The notes below the pieces were generated by a model. The model was given only the letters and a program-made list of their open reading frames with translations, did no database searches and was not told where the DNA came from. 26,456 nucleotides of DNA from UBA4416 sp031539425 (GTDB taxonomy: Bacteria > Bacteroidota > Bacteroidia > B-17B0 > Aurantibacillaceae), in NCBI GenBank assembly GCA_031539425.1, contig JAVKLI010000097.1:1-26456 (forward strand). Direction: 5' to 3'. The translations under genes and the position numbers were made by a program. Positions 1 to 8,676 of this stretch are shown here, one piece after another. Every line of letters begins with the position of its first letter. The stretch's first letter is position 1.

Positions 1-195
1 ACAACATCAATCAAACTAAATTAGACTTATTTGATACATAGGGGGGCTTCGCTTTCAGAAATTTAAATACTATTCAATAAAATCAACTTTCTTAAAGAGA
101 TAAAGTGCTAATTCGTATTTTTATCGGACAACAATGATAAATTATATACTGCATTGCTTATTTTTATTATAATATTGTATGTTTAAATCAAAAAT
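1..195. other. Leader region upstream of the O-antigen ligase-like gene
   Basis: No gene can be supported here. All three plus-strand frames close within about 41 bases of the window edge, so the C-terminus of an upstream plus-strand gene could end here, but I cannot tell which frame. A run of six G (43-48) stands out in AT-rich sequence. A weak promoter guess for the next gene is TTG at 154-156, a 21-base spacer and TATGTTTA at 178-185, one mismatch from the Bacteroidota TAnnTTTG element. Confidence 0.3.
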
Positions 196-1755
196 ATGAT
201 TAAGCCAAAATATCATCATCTAATTTACATTAGCACATTGTGTGCTATAGCAGTTGGTCTTTTATTTGGTAAAGCAATATTAAGTATACCAATGATATTA
301 TTAAGTATCAATTGGATTTTTGAAGGAAACTTTAAATATAAATTACAACAAATTATATCATCAAAATTACTTATCTGTTATGCCATTATTTTTTTGATTC
401 ATTTACTTGGAATGCTATATACGTCTGATACTTCTTATGGTTGGCATGACTTACAAATAAAATTACCTATTTTAATTATCCCTTTAATTATATATTCTAG
501 TACAAAAATTAGTAAAAACGAAACAAAATTAATTTTATACTTTCATTTGTTCAGCGTACTTATTTGCACGCTATATTGTTTTGCTGTTTATAAAGGTTAT
601 GCAAAACACCCGTTTTTAGATTTAAGAGAAACCTCTGTATTTATTTCACACATAAGATTTGCATTAAATATTGCTTTGTCAATTATGGCATTATGTTATT
701 TTATTTTTGAGTATCGCAATAAATTTTTACAAGCGTTGTTTGGCGTCATCATCATTTGGTTTTTATACTATATGCAAAAAATAGAATTAGCTACAGGTAT
801 AGTTTGTTTATGTATAGTATTAATGGTATTTATTTTAAAAAAAACATTATCAATACAAAAAATGAGTGTTCTATCAAGTTTTTTAATTTTATTTATTGTG
901 ATATTAATTTATGGATTTTTAAAATTACAAAGTGGATTAAAAATGTATGAACCATCACAAGATCCAAACGATAACATCCAGTTAAAGAATACAGTAAATG
1001 GTAATAATTATCAAAACGATGCTATGTATTCTATTTGTGAAAATGGACATTATGCTGAATATAATGTTTGTGAAAAAGAATTACGAGAAGCTTGGGAATT
1101 AAGAAGTAAAATAGCTTATGATCATATTGATCATTTTCAAAATATATTTAAATACACCATATATAGATATATGGCAAGTAAAAATTTAACTAAAGATTCT
1201 GTAGGTGTCTCTAAATTAAGCAATCAAGACATTAAAAATATAGAATTAGGATATACCAATTTTAAGCATTTATACACTCGAGGTATTAATCATAAGTGGA
1301 GAGAAGTCATGTTTGAATTTCATAATTATACACAAAATTGTAACCCCTCAGGACATTCATTATTAATGCGTTTAGAATTTTGGAAAACAGCAATACAAAT
1401 AATTAAAAAACATCCATGGTTTGGTGTAGGTACAGGTGATGTTAAATCTGCATTTAAACGTATGTATATTGAAACAAAAAGTCGATTAGACATTCGATGG
1501 CGTTTACGCTCACATAATCAATTTTTAACTATCACTGTGGCCTTCGGGATAACAGGCTTTATTTTATTTAGTGCTTTATTTTTGATGCCTTTATTTATTA
1601 AATCAAATTCTAAACACAGTTTATTTTTATTCTTTTTTATTATAGTTTGTATTTCATTTTTAACGGAAGATACGTTGGAATCTCAAGCTGGTGTAGGATA
1701 TGTAATGTTTTTTACAACTATATTTACTCATCAAAAAAATAAATTAGATGAATAG
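196..1755 (+). CDS. O-antigen ligase family (Wzy/WaaL-type) membrane protein
   Basis: A polytopic inner-membrane protein, likely an O-antigen ligase or polymerase that transfers or joins lipid-linked glycan on the periplasmic face. About ten hydrophobic segments are visible: several in residues 8-245 and two or three after residue 443. Between them lies a long hydrophilic region (about 247-440) that carries the family signature near its end: KKHPWFGVGTGD (404-415) and SHNQF (439-443), the His-containing motif typical of the Wzy_C/O-antigen ligase fold. The hydrophilic loop is larger than I would expect for the family and contains cysteines at 281, 292 and 382. The stop overlaps the start of the next gene by 8 bases, suggesting translational coupling. 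Ligase and polymerase cannot be told apart by sequence alone, and no glycosyltransferases flank it here to name the glycan. The family call is firm; the substrate is unknown. Confidence 0.85.
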   Translation: MIKPKYHHLIYISTLCAIAVGLLFGKAILSIPMILLSINWIFEGNFKYKLQQIISSKLLICYAIIFLIHLLGMLYTSDTSYGWHDLQIKLPILIIPLIIYSSTKISKNETKLILYFHLFSVLICTLYCFAVYKGYAKHPFLDLRETSVFISHIRFALNIALSIMALCYFIFEYRNKFLQALFGVIIIWFLYYMQKIELATGIVCLCIVLMVFILKKTLSIQKMSVLSSFLILFIVILIYGFLKLQSGLKMYEPSQDPNDNIQLKNTVNGNNYQNDAMYSICENGHYAEYNVCEKELREAWELRSKIAYDHIDHFQNIFKYTIYRYMASKNLTKDSVGVSKLSNQDIKNIELGYTNFKHLYTRGINHKWREVMFEFHNYTQNCNPSGHSLLMRLEFWKTAIQIIKKHPWFGVGTGDVKSAFKRMYIETKSRLDIRWRLRSHNQFLTITVAFGITGFILFSALFLMPLFIKSNSKHSLFLFFFIIVCISFLTEDTLESQAGVGYVMFFTTIFTHQKNKLDE

Positions 1756-2569
1756 TAAATTTATTTTTTCTTTAGTTTTTATTCTACACTTACTATTAAT
1801 TCAACTGATGGGACAAGCTAAACACAGCAAAGTAAAAAGTAATAAAAACTATAAATGTAAAGTAGATGTGATTGGTAACATTTACTTATTTTCTAATAGC
1901 GAAATAATAAAACATGAAACCCCAACATATAATTTAATAAAATTTAGTAACAAACAGCAGGGTAATATTGATTATATTGATGTTACCAACCCCATGCGAA
2001 TTTTAGTCTATTATCAAAATTTTCAGAAAATAATTTTTTTAGATAATAAACTAACCGAAACTGGCCCTGCCTTTTCTATTGACAACCTAGGCTTAGTTCA
2101 AATTACTATGGTTTGTTCATCTATGATAAATAATGGTGTATGGCTGTATGATAATCAAAATAATTGTTTAATTCGACTAGAAAATAACATACAACCTCAA
2201 ATAAATACAGGTAATTTAAAGTTATTATTAGATGCAGATATAACCCCAAATTTTATGATGGAACATAATAGTAATTTGTATATGAATTGTCCAAATATTG
2301 GAATTATGGTATTTGATATTTATGGTACTTATATTAAAACTATTCCTTTAAAAAACCTAACAGAATTTGATATAAAAAATAATGTGATAACTTATTTTCA
2401 AAATCAAAAACTCAATACTTTTAATTTAACAACATTAGAAGAGGGCAATATTCATTATATGGATAGCATGATTTTAAATAATGTTATAATTCAAAACAAC
2501 AAACAATTTAAAATTTATCCAGATAGTATTATTAAAAATGAATTTAATTTAAGCAAAGAATTAAAATAA
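1748..2569 (+). CDS. Unrecognised secreted protein, possibly beta-propeller-like
   Basis: I do not recognise this 273-residue protein. It begins with a short n-region and a hydrophobic stretch (residues 4-20) ending around MGQA, consistent with a Sec signal peptide. The rest is rich in Asn, Ile and Leu, with repeated short hydrophobic strands and turns such as IGNIYLFSN (43-51) and IGIMVFDIYGTYIKTI, a rhythm reminiscent of six-bladed beta-propeller proteins (inference only). There are no transmembrane segments after the signal, no lipobox and no catalytic motif I can point to. Its ATG lies inside the last codons of the O-antigen ligase-like gene, so the two are probably translated together. 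rsmI follows 49 bases downstream. Base composition matches the neighbours. Confidence 0.6.
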   Translation: MNSKFIFSLVFILHLLLIQLMGQAKHSKVKSNKNYKCKVDVIGNIYLFSNSEIIKHETPTYNLIKFSNKQQGNIDYIDVTNPMRILVYYQNFQKIIFLDNKLTETGPAFSIDNLGLVQITMVCSSMINNGVWLYDNQNNCLIRLENNIQPQINTGNLKLLLDADITPNFMMEHNSNLYMNCPNIGIMVFDIYGTYIKTIPLKNLTEFDIKNNVITYFQNQKLNTFNLTTLEEGNIHYMDSMILNNVIIQNNKQFKIYPDSIIKNEFNLSKELK

Positions 2570-2618
2570 TACTTAAAGAGTAAATTTATATGTTTAGTTT
2601 GTTAAAATTAATAATTAA

Positions 2619-3293
2619 ATGATATTTGGTAAATTATATATAGTACCCACCCCTATTGGTAATTTAAAAGATATTACCTTACGAGCAATTGAAACTTTAA
2701 AGTTGGTAGATATTATATATGCAGAAGATACACGAAACACCATTCATTTACTTAAACATTTTGAAATTCAAACTACCTTAAAATCATATCACAACTATAA
2801 CGAACACAAAATTGTAGAAGAATTAATTTTACAATTACACACCGGTAAAAATTTAGCACTTGTTTCAGATGCAGGTACGCCTGGCATTTCGGACCCAGGT
2901 TTTTTATTAATTAGAGCCTGCATTCAAAATGATATTGAAGTTGAAACATTACCAGGGGCTACAGCCTTTGTTCCTGCAATTGTAAATAGTGGCTTTGCAA
3001 CAGATAGCTTTGTATTTTATGGTTTTTTACCACAAAAAAAAGGACGACAAACCAAATTAAAAGAACTTGCCCAAGAAACTAAAACAATCATATTATATGA
3101 ATCGCCTTATAGATTAGTAAAATTGCTGGAAGAGTTAATTGAAAATTTAGGTACTGAAAGATTGGTAGCTGTATCCAGAGAGTTAAGTAAAATACACGAA
3201 GAGACCAAACGTGGTAACGTTATAGAGTTATTACAACATTACAAAACTAAAGGCGTTAAAGGTGAAATTGTAATTATTATATCTGCAAAATAA
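2619..3293 (+). CDS. rsmI: 16S rRNA (cytidine(1402)-2'-O)-methyltransferase RsmI
   Basis: SAM-dependent enzyme that 2'-O-methylates C1402 in the decoding centre of 16S rRNA. The protein has the tetrapyrrole-methylase fold and all family motifs: VPTPIGNLKDIT at the N-terminus (9-20), AEDTRNT (35-41), SDAGTPGISDPG (83-94), LPGATA (111-116), FYGFLP (133-138) and YESPYR (160-165). At 224 residues it is shorter than the roughly 286-residue E. coli protein and appears to lack the C-terminal helical extension; I believe this short form is common in Bacteroidota. The ATG at 2619 gives the expected N-terminus, which starts just before the first beta strand. It is followed by frr after 34 bases, fitting a translation-related cluster. 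Confidence 0.95.
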   Translation: MIFGKLYIVPTPIGNLKDITLRAIETLKLVDIIYAEDTRNTIHLLKHFEIQTTLKSYHNYNEHKIVEELILQLHTGKNLALVSDAGTPGISDPGFLLIRACIQNDIEVETLPGATAFVPAIVNSGFATDSFVFYGFLPQKKGRQTKLKELAQETKTIILYESPYRLVKLLEELIENLGTERLVAVSRELSKIHEETKRGNVIELLQHYKTKGVKGEIVIIISAK

Positions 3294-3296
3294 ATA

Positions 3297-3304
3297 TAAA
3301 TTTG
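3297..3304 (+). promoter_or_regulatory. Candidate -7 promoter element upstream of frr
   Basis: TAAATTTG matches the Bacteroidota -7 consensus TAnnTTTG exactly and lies 23 bases before the frr start, just after the rsmI stop. The nearest upstream TTG (3268-3270) is 26 bases away, longer than the usual spacing, so the -33 element is weak or absent. Confidence 0.4.
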
Positions 3305-3327
3305 TTTAATAAAAACGTATTCAAATT

Positions 3328-3888
3328 ATGACTGATTTAAAAACTATACTAGATTCGTGCAAAGCACAAATGGAAAAATCTATTTCACATTTAGAAGTTG
3401 AATTAACAAAGGTGAGAGCAGGTAAAGCCAACGCCAACATGCTTGATAACATTCAGGTTGATTATTATGGTTCAATGGTAGCTTTAAGTAATACCGCAAG
3501 TATTAATACTCAAGATGCAAGAACGCTTGTTATTCAACCATGGGAAAAATCAATGTTAACGCCTATTGAAAAAGCCATACAAGCTGCCAACTTAGGATTT
3601 AACCCTCAAAACGACGGATTAATTATTAGAATTATAGTGCCCCCACTTACCGAAGAGCGTCGTAAAGATTTAGTTAAAAAAGCAAAATCTATTTGTGAAG
3701 ATGCTAAAATAGGGGTAAGAACGACACGTAAAGAAATGATTGAGCTGATTAAAACATTAAAAAATGCTGGTGTTTCGGAAGATGAAACAAAAGCTTGTGA
3801 AACAAAAATTCAAACATTAACAGATGATTTTGTAATAAAATGCGATAAACATTTGTCACAAAAAGAAAAAGAAATTACAACAATTTAA
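3328..3888 (+). CDS. frr: Ribosome recycling factor
   Basis: Cytoplasmic factor that, with EF-G, splits the post-termination ribosome. The 186-residue length is essentially the family standard (about 185). The N-terminal helix of the three-helix bundle is followed by the conserved KVRAGKANANMLDNIQVDYYG region (20-residue stretches of it are near identical to other bacterial RRFs), then the beta-rich domain II with IQPWEKSML and a C-terminal helix beginning at the conserved PPLTEERRKDLVKKAK. The start at ATG 3328 is preceded by an A/T-rich stretch with no Shine-Dalgarno sequence, as usual in Bacteroidota. It sits between rsmI and panB; panB starts 10 bases after its stop, suggesting co-transcription. 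Confidence 0.97.
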   Translation: MTDLKTILDSCKAQMEKSISHLEVELTKVRAGKANANMLDNIQVDYYGSMVALSNTASINTQDARTLVIQPWEKSMLTPIEKAIQAANLGFNPQNDGLIIRIIVPPLTEERRKDLVKKAKSICEDAKIGVRTTRKEMIELIKTLKNAGVSEDETKACETKIQTLTDDFVIKCDKHLSQKEKEITTI

Positions 3889-3898
3889 TTTACAAACA

Positions 3899-4717
3899 GT
3901 GTCATCTATACGTAAAGAAATTAAAAAAATTACCACCCACCAACTTCAAGAAATGAAGATGAGAGGTGAAAAAATTTCAATGCTTACAGCTTATGATTTT
4001 ACAATGGCTAAAATTATAGATGATGCTGGGATTGATGTAATATTAGTGGGAGACAGCGCCAGTAATGTAATGGCAGGGCATGAAACAACTCTACCTATTA
4101 CTTTAAATGAAATGATATATCATGCCTCATCTGTGGTAAGAGCTGTAAACAGAGCATTAATTGTGGTAGACTTGCCTTTTGGTTCCTATCAAGGCGATTC
4201 AAAAGAAGCTTTAAAATCAGCAATTCGAATTATGAAAGAAAGTGGTGCTCATGCAGTTAAAATGGAGGGTGGCACAGAAATTAAAGAATCGATTGATAGG
4301 ATTTTATCCGCAGGAATACCTGTTATGGGACATTTAGGGCTAACGCCACAATCTATTTATAAATTTGGAACCTATTCTGTAAGAGCCAAAGAACAAGCAG
4401 AAGCAGAAGAATTACAACAAAATGCACTGGCTTTAGAACAATATGGATGTTTTGCCATTGTACTTGAAAAAATACCATCTCTACTTGCAAAACTAGTAAC
4501 ACAGAGTTTACAAATACCAACTATAGGAATTGGTGCAGGCTCTCAAGTAGATGGACAAGTTTTGGTTACACATGATTTACTTGGAATGACGCATGAGTTT
4601 AACCCACGTTTTTTACGTAGGTACTTAAATTTATACGATAATATGTTAGACGCCTTTAAAAATTATAGTACTGATGTGAAAAGTGCTGATTTTCCAAATC
4701 AAAACGAGCAATATTAA
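3899..4717 (+). CDS. panB: 3-methyl-2-oxobutanoate hydroxymethyltransferase PanB
   Basis: First committed step of pantothenate (coenzyme A) synthesis: it transfers a hydroxymethyl group from 5,10-methylene-tetrahydrofolate to alpha-ketoisovalerate, giving ketopantoate. It is a TIM-barrel protein of 272 residues. Residues matching the known metal and catalytic sites are present: Asp52 in VGDS, Asp91 in VVDLPFGSY, Glu123 in KMEGG and the catalytic-type Glu190 in VLEKIP. The C-terminal GIGAG and DGQVLVTHDLLG motifs are also present. The start is GTG at 3899; the first in-frame ATG (residue 19 or 21) would cut into conserved sequence (ITTHQLQEMK), so GTG is preferred. It lies 10 bases after frr. 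No panC or panE is present in the window. Confidence 0.96.
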   Translation: MSSIRKEIKKITTHQLQEMKMRGEKISMLTAYDFTMAKIIDDAGIDVILVGDSASNVMAGHETTLPITLNEMIYHASSVVRAVNRALIVVDLPFGSYQGDSKEALKSAIRIMKESGAHAVKMEGGTEIKESIDRILSAGIPVMGHLGLTPQSIYKFGTYSVRAKEQAEAEELQQNALALEQYGCFAIVLEKIPSLLAKLVTQSLQIPTIGIGAGSQVDGQVLVTHDLLGMTHEFNPRFLRRYLNLYDNMLDAFKNYSTDVKSADFPNQNEQY

Positions 4718-4723
4718 AATATA

Positions 4724-4745
4724 GCTTATTTAATGTTTTATAAGC
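4724..4745. terminator. Hairpin between convergent panB and the 155-residue gene
   Basis: GCTTAT (4724-4729) pairs with ATAAGC (4740-4745) around a 10-base loop in the 62-base gap between convergent genes. There is no T-run after it on the plus strand; a weak T-rich stretch follows on the minus strand. It could terminate the minus-strand operon or both sides. Confidence 0.3.
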
Positions 4746-4779
4746 CTATCTACCTCTAAAGTAGTTGATAAAATCATTA

Positions 4780-5247
4780 TTACTCTTCATAATAATCCAA
4801 AATTAAGCCATCAAGAGGGCTTAGCCCAATGGTACGATGTTCATTTTCTGAAAAATGTATGATGCAAGCGTCGTTTAAATAACCCGTTTCGTTACTTGAT
4901 AATAAAACTTGTTCTACTTTTTTTCCAATCACATCTTGCCACATTTTAGTTTGAGAGGCATTAATAGGAACTATTTTTATTTTGCTTTGAAATTCTAATT
5001 CAAGTTCTTTATTTTGCGCTTCTAATTCAAATGTTTTGGTAATTGAAATTTCCGTGCACTCTTCATTTAAATTAATATGAATATGAGATTGATCTGTAAA
5101 TAACATTTCAAAATTGACAATTAATTCTAATTTATCATTTACATTAAAATTATTTACCCAAAAGTATATAAACACTTTATCTACTATTTTTCCTTCAATA
5201 GATTTAAATAGTTGCAGCTCGTTATTAGAAAATGTTGATGTTGACAT
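4780..5247 (-). CDS. Unrecognised 155-residue protein
   Basis: I do not recognise this protein. It has no signal peptide or membrane segment, so it is probably cytoplasmic. It is acidic and looks strand-rich. The halves show a loose internal echo: SIEGKIVDKV near residues 16-25 and DVIGKKVEQV near 104-113, each followed by alternating hydrophobic strands, which suggests a duplicated small beta domain (inference). The second half ends in an SPLDGLILDYYEE tail. It starts 12 bases after the ACMSD-like gene on the same strand and is the last gene of the FkbM - ACMSD - unknown unit, so co-transcription is likely. Nothing in the sequence ties it functionally to the decarboxylase. Confidence 0.6.
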   Translation of the reverse strand: MSTSTFSNNELQLFKSIEGKIVDKVFIYFWVNNFNVNDKLELIVNFEMLFTDQSHIHINLNEECTEISITKTFELEAQNKELELEFQSKIKIVPINASQTKMWQDVIGKKVEQVLLSSNETGYLNDACIIHFSENEHRTIGLSPLDGLILDYYEE

Positions 5248-5259
5248 ATGGCTATAATT

Positions 5260-6252
5260 TTATTCTAATCCCAACCATGAAATGGCAGCGGTAGACATTA
5301 ATTTTTCTTTTATCTCTTTAGTAAATGGTGCAGTTCTTATTAAATCACCTGGCACTGATTCGCCTAGTGGAAATGGGTAATCAGAGCCTTGCATTACTTT
5401 ATCTGCTCCTATTAAATCAATAATGTATTGTAACATTTTGTGGTCATTTACATGAGAGTCTACCCAAAATTTTCCTAAATAATTTTTCGGATTAATAGGA
5501 TTATCAAGGGCTACCAAATCGGGCCTACAATTAAAACCATGTTCTAACCTACTAATAGTGGGTAAAAATGAACCGCCACCATGTGCAAAACAAACTTTTA
5601 GGTTTGGAAATCTTTCAAACACCCCACCAAAAATCATGTGTGCAATAGCTCTGCTAATTTCGGCAGGCATGCCAACCAACCAAGGTAGCCAATATTGAGT
5701 AATGTGCTCTTGGCCAAACATATCCCAAGGGTGAATTAAAATGGCAGCTTTCAAATCTTCTGCGACTTTCCAAAATGGGTCAAATTGTTTGTCGGATAAA
5801 TTTATTTGATTCACGTTACTTCCTATTTGCACGCCATTAAAGCCTAAGCTCATAATACGTTCTAACTCTTTTACAGCCATTGATACATTTTGCATAGGTA
5901 AAGTGCCCAAGCCTATAAATTTTTTAGGATGCTGTAACAAGGTTTGATATATATCATCATTTAAAAATTGTGATACAATCAAACCATCCTCTGCCTTTAT
6001 TTGATAATTGAACATTACCGGAATGGTGCATATTACCTGAACATCAATTTGATGTTGCCCCATTTCTTGTAGTCTTAAATCAACATCCCAACAATTGGGT
6101 TCAATTAATCTAAATTTTTTATCACCTTGCATCATCCAAGCTTTACCGTCTTCTTGATGCTCTAAATGAATAATGTTACCATAACCAAATTGTTTTGAAA
6201 AATTTGGAATTTTTTTTGGAATAATATGCGTATGTGTATCTATTGTAAACAT
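5260..6252 (-). CDS. 2-amino-3-carboxymuconate-6-semialdehyde decarboxylase (ACMSD), amidohydrolase family
   Basis: Zinc-dependent, non-hydrolytic member of the amidohydrolase superfamily that decarboxylates ACMS, diverting the kynurenine pathway away from quinolinate/NAD towards 2-aminomuconate semialdehyde. The 330 residues align along their whole length with my memory of the animal and Pseudomonas enzymes: THTHIIPKK at the N-terminus, ENCWD-like EPNCWD (51-56), GLGTLPMQ (114-121), GVQIGSNVN (140-148), HPWDMFG (174-180), YWLPWLVGMPAE (187-198), CFAHGGGSF (221-229) and DYPFPLGE (291-298). Zinc ligands are present: His7, His9, His174 and Asp291, with catalytic His224. No other kynurenine pathway gene is nearby. 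It lies 17 bases after the FkbM gene and 12 before the 155-residue gene. A related 2-hydroxymuconate-type decarboxylase is possible but less likely given the identity across diagnostic motifs. Confidence 0.88.
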   Translation of the reverse strand: MFTIDTHTHIIPKKIPNFSKQFGYGNIIHLEHQEDGKAWMMQGDKKFRLIEPNCWDVDLRLQEMGQHQIDVQVICTIPVMFNYQIKAEDGLIVSQFLNDDIYQTLLQHPKKFIGLGTLPMQNVSMAVKELERIMSLGFNGVQIGSNVNQINLSDKQFDPFWKVAEDLKAAILIHPWDMFGQEHITQYWLPWLVGMPAEISRAIAHMIFGGVFERFPNLKVCFAHGGGSFLPTISRLEHGFNCRPDLVALDNPINPKNYLGKFWVDSHVNDHKMLQYIIDLIGADKVMQGSDYPFPLGESVPGDLIRTAPFTKEIKEKLMSTAAISWLGLE

Positions 6253-6269
6253 TTTTAAAACGGCTTTTA

Positions 6270-7118
6270 TTATTTATTAGAAATAGCTATTAAATCCGTT
6301 GTTCCATTAGTTGGAATATATTTTTTGAAATTACTGTTGGTAACCATTTGGTTAGTTTTGGTATCATATAAGGTATAATTTAATTTATTAAAATAATTAT
6401 AATAAAAATCAAAAGTGATGTTTTTTTCATACATCACATACAAGCCAATTTCAAATAAAACAATAGGTTTAAATTTCTGTATTAACTGTTGAGATCCTTT
6501 TAAAACATCAGGTTCGTGTCCATCGGTATCAATTTTTATAAAATCAACTTTTGTAATGTTTTGTTCTATTATAAAATCATCTAAAGCTATGGAAGGCACG
6601 CCTGTTGTATCTTTAGGTGTACCTAAATGGATGGGATGGTTTTGAGGGTCTGTTTCGCCATTTACTTTCCAACTTGAAAAGGCTTTTATTTGTGGTTGTT
6701 TTTCGCTTTTAGCAGACGCAAAGGCGTTGACAGTAATAATATTATTACTTTGAGGTAAATTTAATGTAATGTTTTTTTGAAGTCTATGAAATGCGTAATT
6801 CGTTGGTTCAAACGAATATACTTTTCCTTGTGGTACTAATCTAGAAAATGGTAAAGTCATTAAACCAACATTGGCACCTATATCAAAAATAATATCATTG
6901 GGTTTGATTTTTAAAAATTGGTTATTAAAAATGTGTTTTTGAAATGAACCAAACACATACAATGATAATTCAATTCCTTCTGATAAATCTAACTCAAAGG
7001 TAACGCCATTTTTGTTTACCAAACGTTTTTGTTTACCCACAAATAAAACTACCAAGCGGTATATAATTTTTGCTCCAAAAATTTTTATTCGAGTAAGGGG
7101 TAAACGAGAAAATAGCAT
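6270..7118 (-). CDS. FkbM family methyltransferase
   Basis: SAM-dependent O-methyltransferase of the FkbM family, which often modifies polysaccharide or secondary-metabolite hydroxyls. Class I methyltransferase motifs are clear: DIIFDIGANVGL (75-86) for SAM binding, YSFEP (101-105) with the acidic residue for the ribose, and the family hallmark DFIKIDTDGHEPDVLKG (192-208) followed by IVLFEIG (219-225). It is 282 residues long, with about 65 residues before the Rossmann core, starting with a basic and hydrophobic segment (1-30) that may associate with the membrane. The ATG at 7118 lies 85 bases from the divergent rpoN start. It is the first gene of a three-gene minus-strand unit. The substrate is unknown; surface glycan is a guess based on family tendencies. 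Confidence 0.88.
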   Translation of the reverse strand: MLFSRLPLTRIKIFGAKIIYRLVVLFVGKQKRLVNKNGVTFELDLSEGIELSLYVFGSFQKHIFNNQFLKIKPNDIIFDIGANVGLMTLPFSRLVPQGKVYSFEPTNYAFHRLQKNITLNLPQSNNIITVNAFASAKSEKQPQIKAFSSWKVNGETDPQNHPIHLGTPKDTTGVPSIALDDFIIEQNITKVDFIKIDTDGHEPDVLKGSQQLIQKFKPIVLFEIGLYVMYEKNITFDFYYNYFNKLNYTLYDTKTNQMVTNSNFKKYIPTNGTTDLIAISNK

Positions 7119-7187
7119 TAGTATTATGTTAGATAGTAAAAAGTGTAAAAATAACAGAAAAATAAACTTTATAATTTATTTAACTAT

Positions 7188-7195
7188 TATATTTG
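7188..7195 (+). promoter_or_regulatory. Candidate -7 promoter element just before rpoN
   Basis: TATATTTG fits TAnnTTTG exactly but ends only 8 bases before the chosen rpoN ATG, which would make the transcript nearly leaderless. No TTG is seen at the usual -33 distance. It may be a chance match in AT-rich sequence. Confidence 0.25.
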
Positions 7196-7203
7196 TTTTT
7201 ACC

Positions 7204-8676
7204 ATGGCCATTAAGCAAATTCAGCAATTAAAGCTCTCTCAGCGTATTACTCCACAACAGTTGTTGCTCATGCAGTTACTTAAGTTACCAAATTTGTTGC
7301 TTGAACAACGCATAAAAGAAGAATTAGAAACAAACCCTGCCCTAGAAGAAGCGCTTGATTTTTCTGAAGATATTGAAGATAGTAATAACGAAGCAAATGA
7401 CAATGAGTTGCAAGATGAAAACGACCAAATAGAGGCAGAAATAGTGGATGAAAAAGACACTATTTTGGAGGATTTTATGGATCAAGAATCATTAGATGAT
7501 TACAAAACAGAAACTCATAATCAACCTGAAGAGCCCACACAAAAGATTATTTCAGATCAAACCAATTTTTACCATCAATTAGAAGAACAACTTTTGATGA
7601 GTAATTTAAACGAACAAGAATTGCTTATTGGTCAATATTTAATTGGCTGCATTGATGATGATGGCTATATACGCAGAGAATTGGATTTAATTCAAAATGA
7701 TTTATTATTAACCTACGCATTAAAAGTATCAACTAATGATATTGAAGCTATATTAAAAGTAATTCAAACTTTTGAACCTGCAGGTATTGCCTCGCGAACC
7801 TTGCAAGAATGCTTGCTAATCCAGCTTGAAAGAAAACAGCCAAAATTAAAAGAAACTTATCATGCCGTCAATATTATTAAAAAAATGATGTCTGAATTTT
7901 CTAAAAAACATTACGAAAAAATTCAACTCAAATTGAATTTAACAAATGAAGATTTGAAGGATGCTTTACTAGAAATAACACATTTAAACCCAAAGCCTGG
8001 AAGCGCTAATGATAGTAATCTAAATCAGGCAATAGACATTGTGCCTGATTTTAATTTAAATATTAAAAACGAAGAAATAGAATTATCCTTAATACAAGGA
8101 TTTGATATTGATTTGGTAATTAGTAAAGATTATATTGCCATGCTTAAGCAATATGAAACTTCTAAAAGTAAATTAGAAAAAGAAGCTAGTGGCTTTATAA
8201 AAAACAAAATAGAATCAGCAAAATGGTTTATAGAAGCCTTGCAACTACGTAATCAAACCATGATTTTAGTGATGAATGCCATTGTAGAAATTCAAACCGA
8301 TTTTTTTTTAACAGGCGATGAAACCACTTTAAAACCAATGACTTTAAAGCTCATTGAAGAAAAAATTAATTTAAGCATCTCCACTATTTCTAGAGTAATA
8401 AACAGTAAATACATATTGACACCATGTGGTACATTTTTACTTAAATTCTTTTTTTCGGATGCGATGACAGATGATAAAGGTGATCATGTAAGCACTAAAA
8501 AAATAAAAAAACTCATCCAGAATCAAATTCAAACTACCGACAATATAAAGCCACTAACAGATGAAGAAATGAAGGAGGCTATACATAAACAAGGAATTAC
8601 TATAGCACGAAGAACCATAGCAAAGTATAGAAAACAACTAAACGCCCCCGTTGCTAGACTAAGAAAATCAATTTAA
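7204..8676 (+). CDS. rpoN: RNA polymerase sigma-54 factor RpoN
   Basis: Alternative sigma factor that directs RNA polymerase to -24/-12 promoters and depends on AAA+ enhancer-binding activators. Using the ATG at 7204 the protein has 490 residues and begins MAIKQIQQLKLSQRITPQQL, the Gln/Leu-rich region I that contacts activators. An acidic region II follows (about 54-115), then the core-binding domain (about 118-310), a helix-turn-helix (about 360-400, containing STISRVINSKYI) and the C-terminal RpoN box ARRTIAKYRK (468-477), one conservative change from the consensus. The reading frame is open back to 7012, but that extension lies on top of the FkbM coding region and has no RpoN similarity, so 7204 is preferred. 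No activator gene or convincing -24/-12 site is seen in the window. Confidence 0.95.
   Translation: MAIKQIQQLKLSQRITPQQLLLMQLLKLPNLLLEQRIKEELETNPALEEALDFSEDIEDSNNEANDNELQDENDQIEAEIVDEKDTILEDFMDQESLDDYKTETHNQPEEPTQKIISDQTNFYHQLEEQLLMSNLNEQELLIGQYLIGCIDDDGYIRRELDLIQNDLLLTYALKVSTNDIEAILKVIQTFEPAGIASRTLQECLLIQLERKQPKLKETYHAVNIIKKMMSEFSKKHYEKIQLKLNLTNEDLKDALLEITHLNPKPGSANDSNLNQAIDIVPDFNLNIKNEEIELSLIQGFDIDLVISKDYIAMLKQYETSKSKLEKEASGFIKNKIESAKWFIEALQLRNQTMILVMNAIVEIQTDFFLTGDETTLKPMTLKLIEEKINLSISTISRVINSKYILTPCGTFLLKFFFSDAMTDDKGDHVSTKKIKKLIQNQIQTTDNIKPLTDEEMKEAIHKQGITIARRTIAKYRKQLNAPVARLRKSI

Noticed and set aside
1..41. Possible tail of a plus-strand gene at the left edge
   Set aside because: Every frame closes within 41 bases; too short to support any assignment.
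7012..7203. N-terminal extension of the rpoN frame
   Set aside because: It overlies the FkbM coding region on the opposite strand and has no sigma-54 similarity; the ATG at 7204 gives the expected region I.
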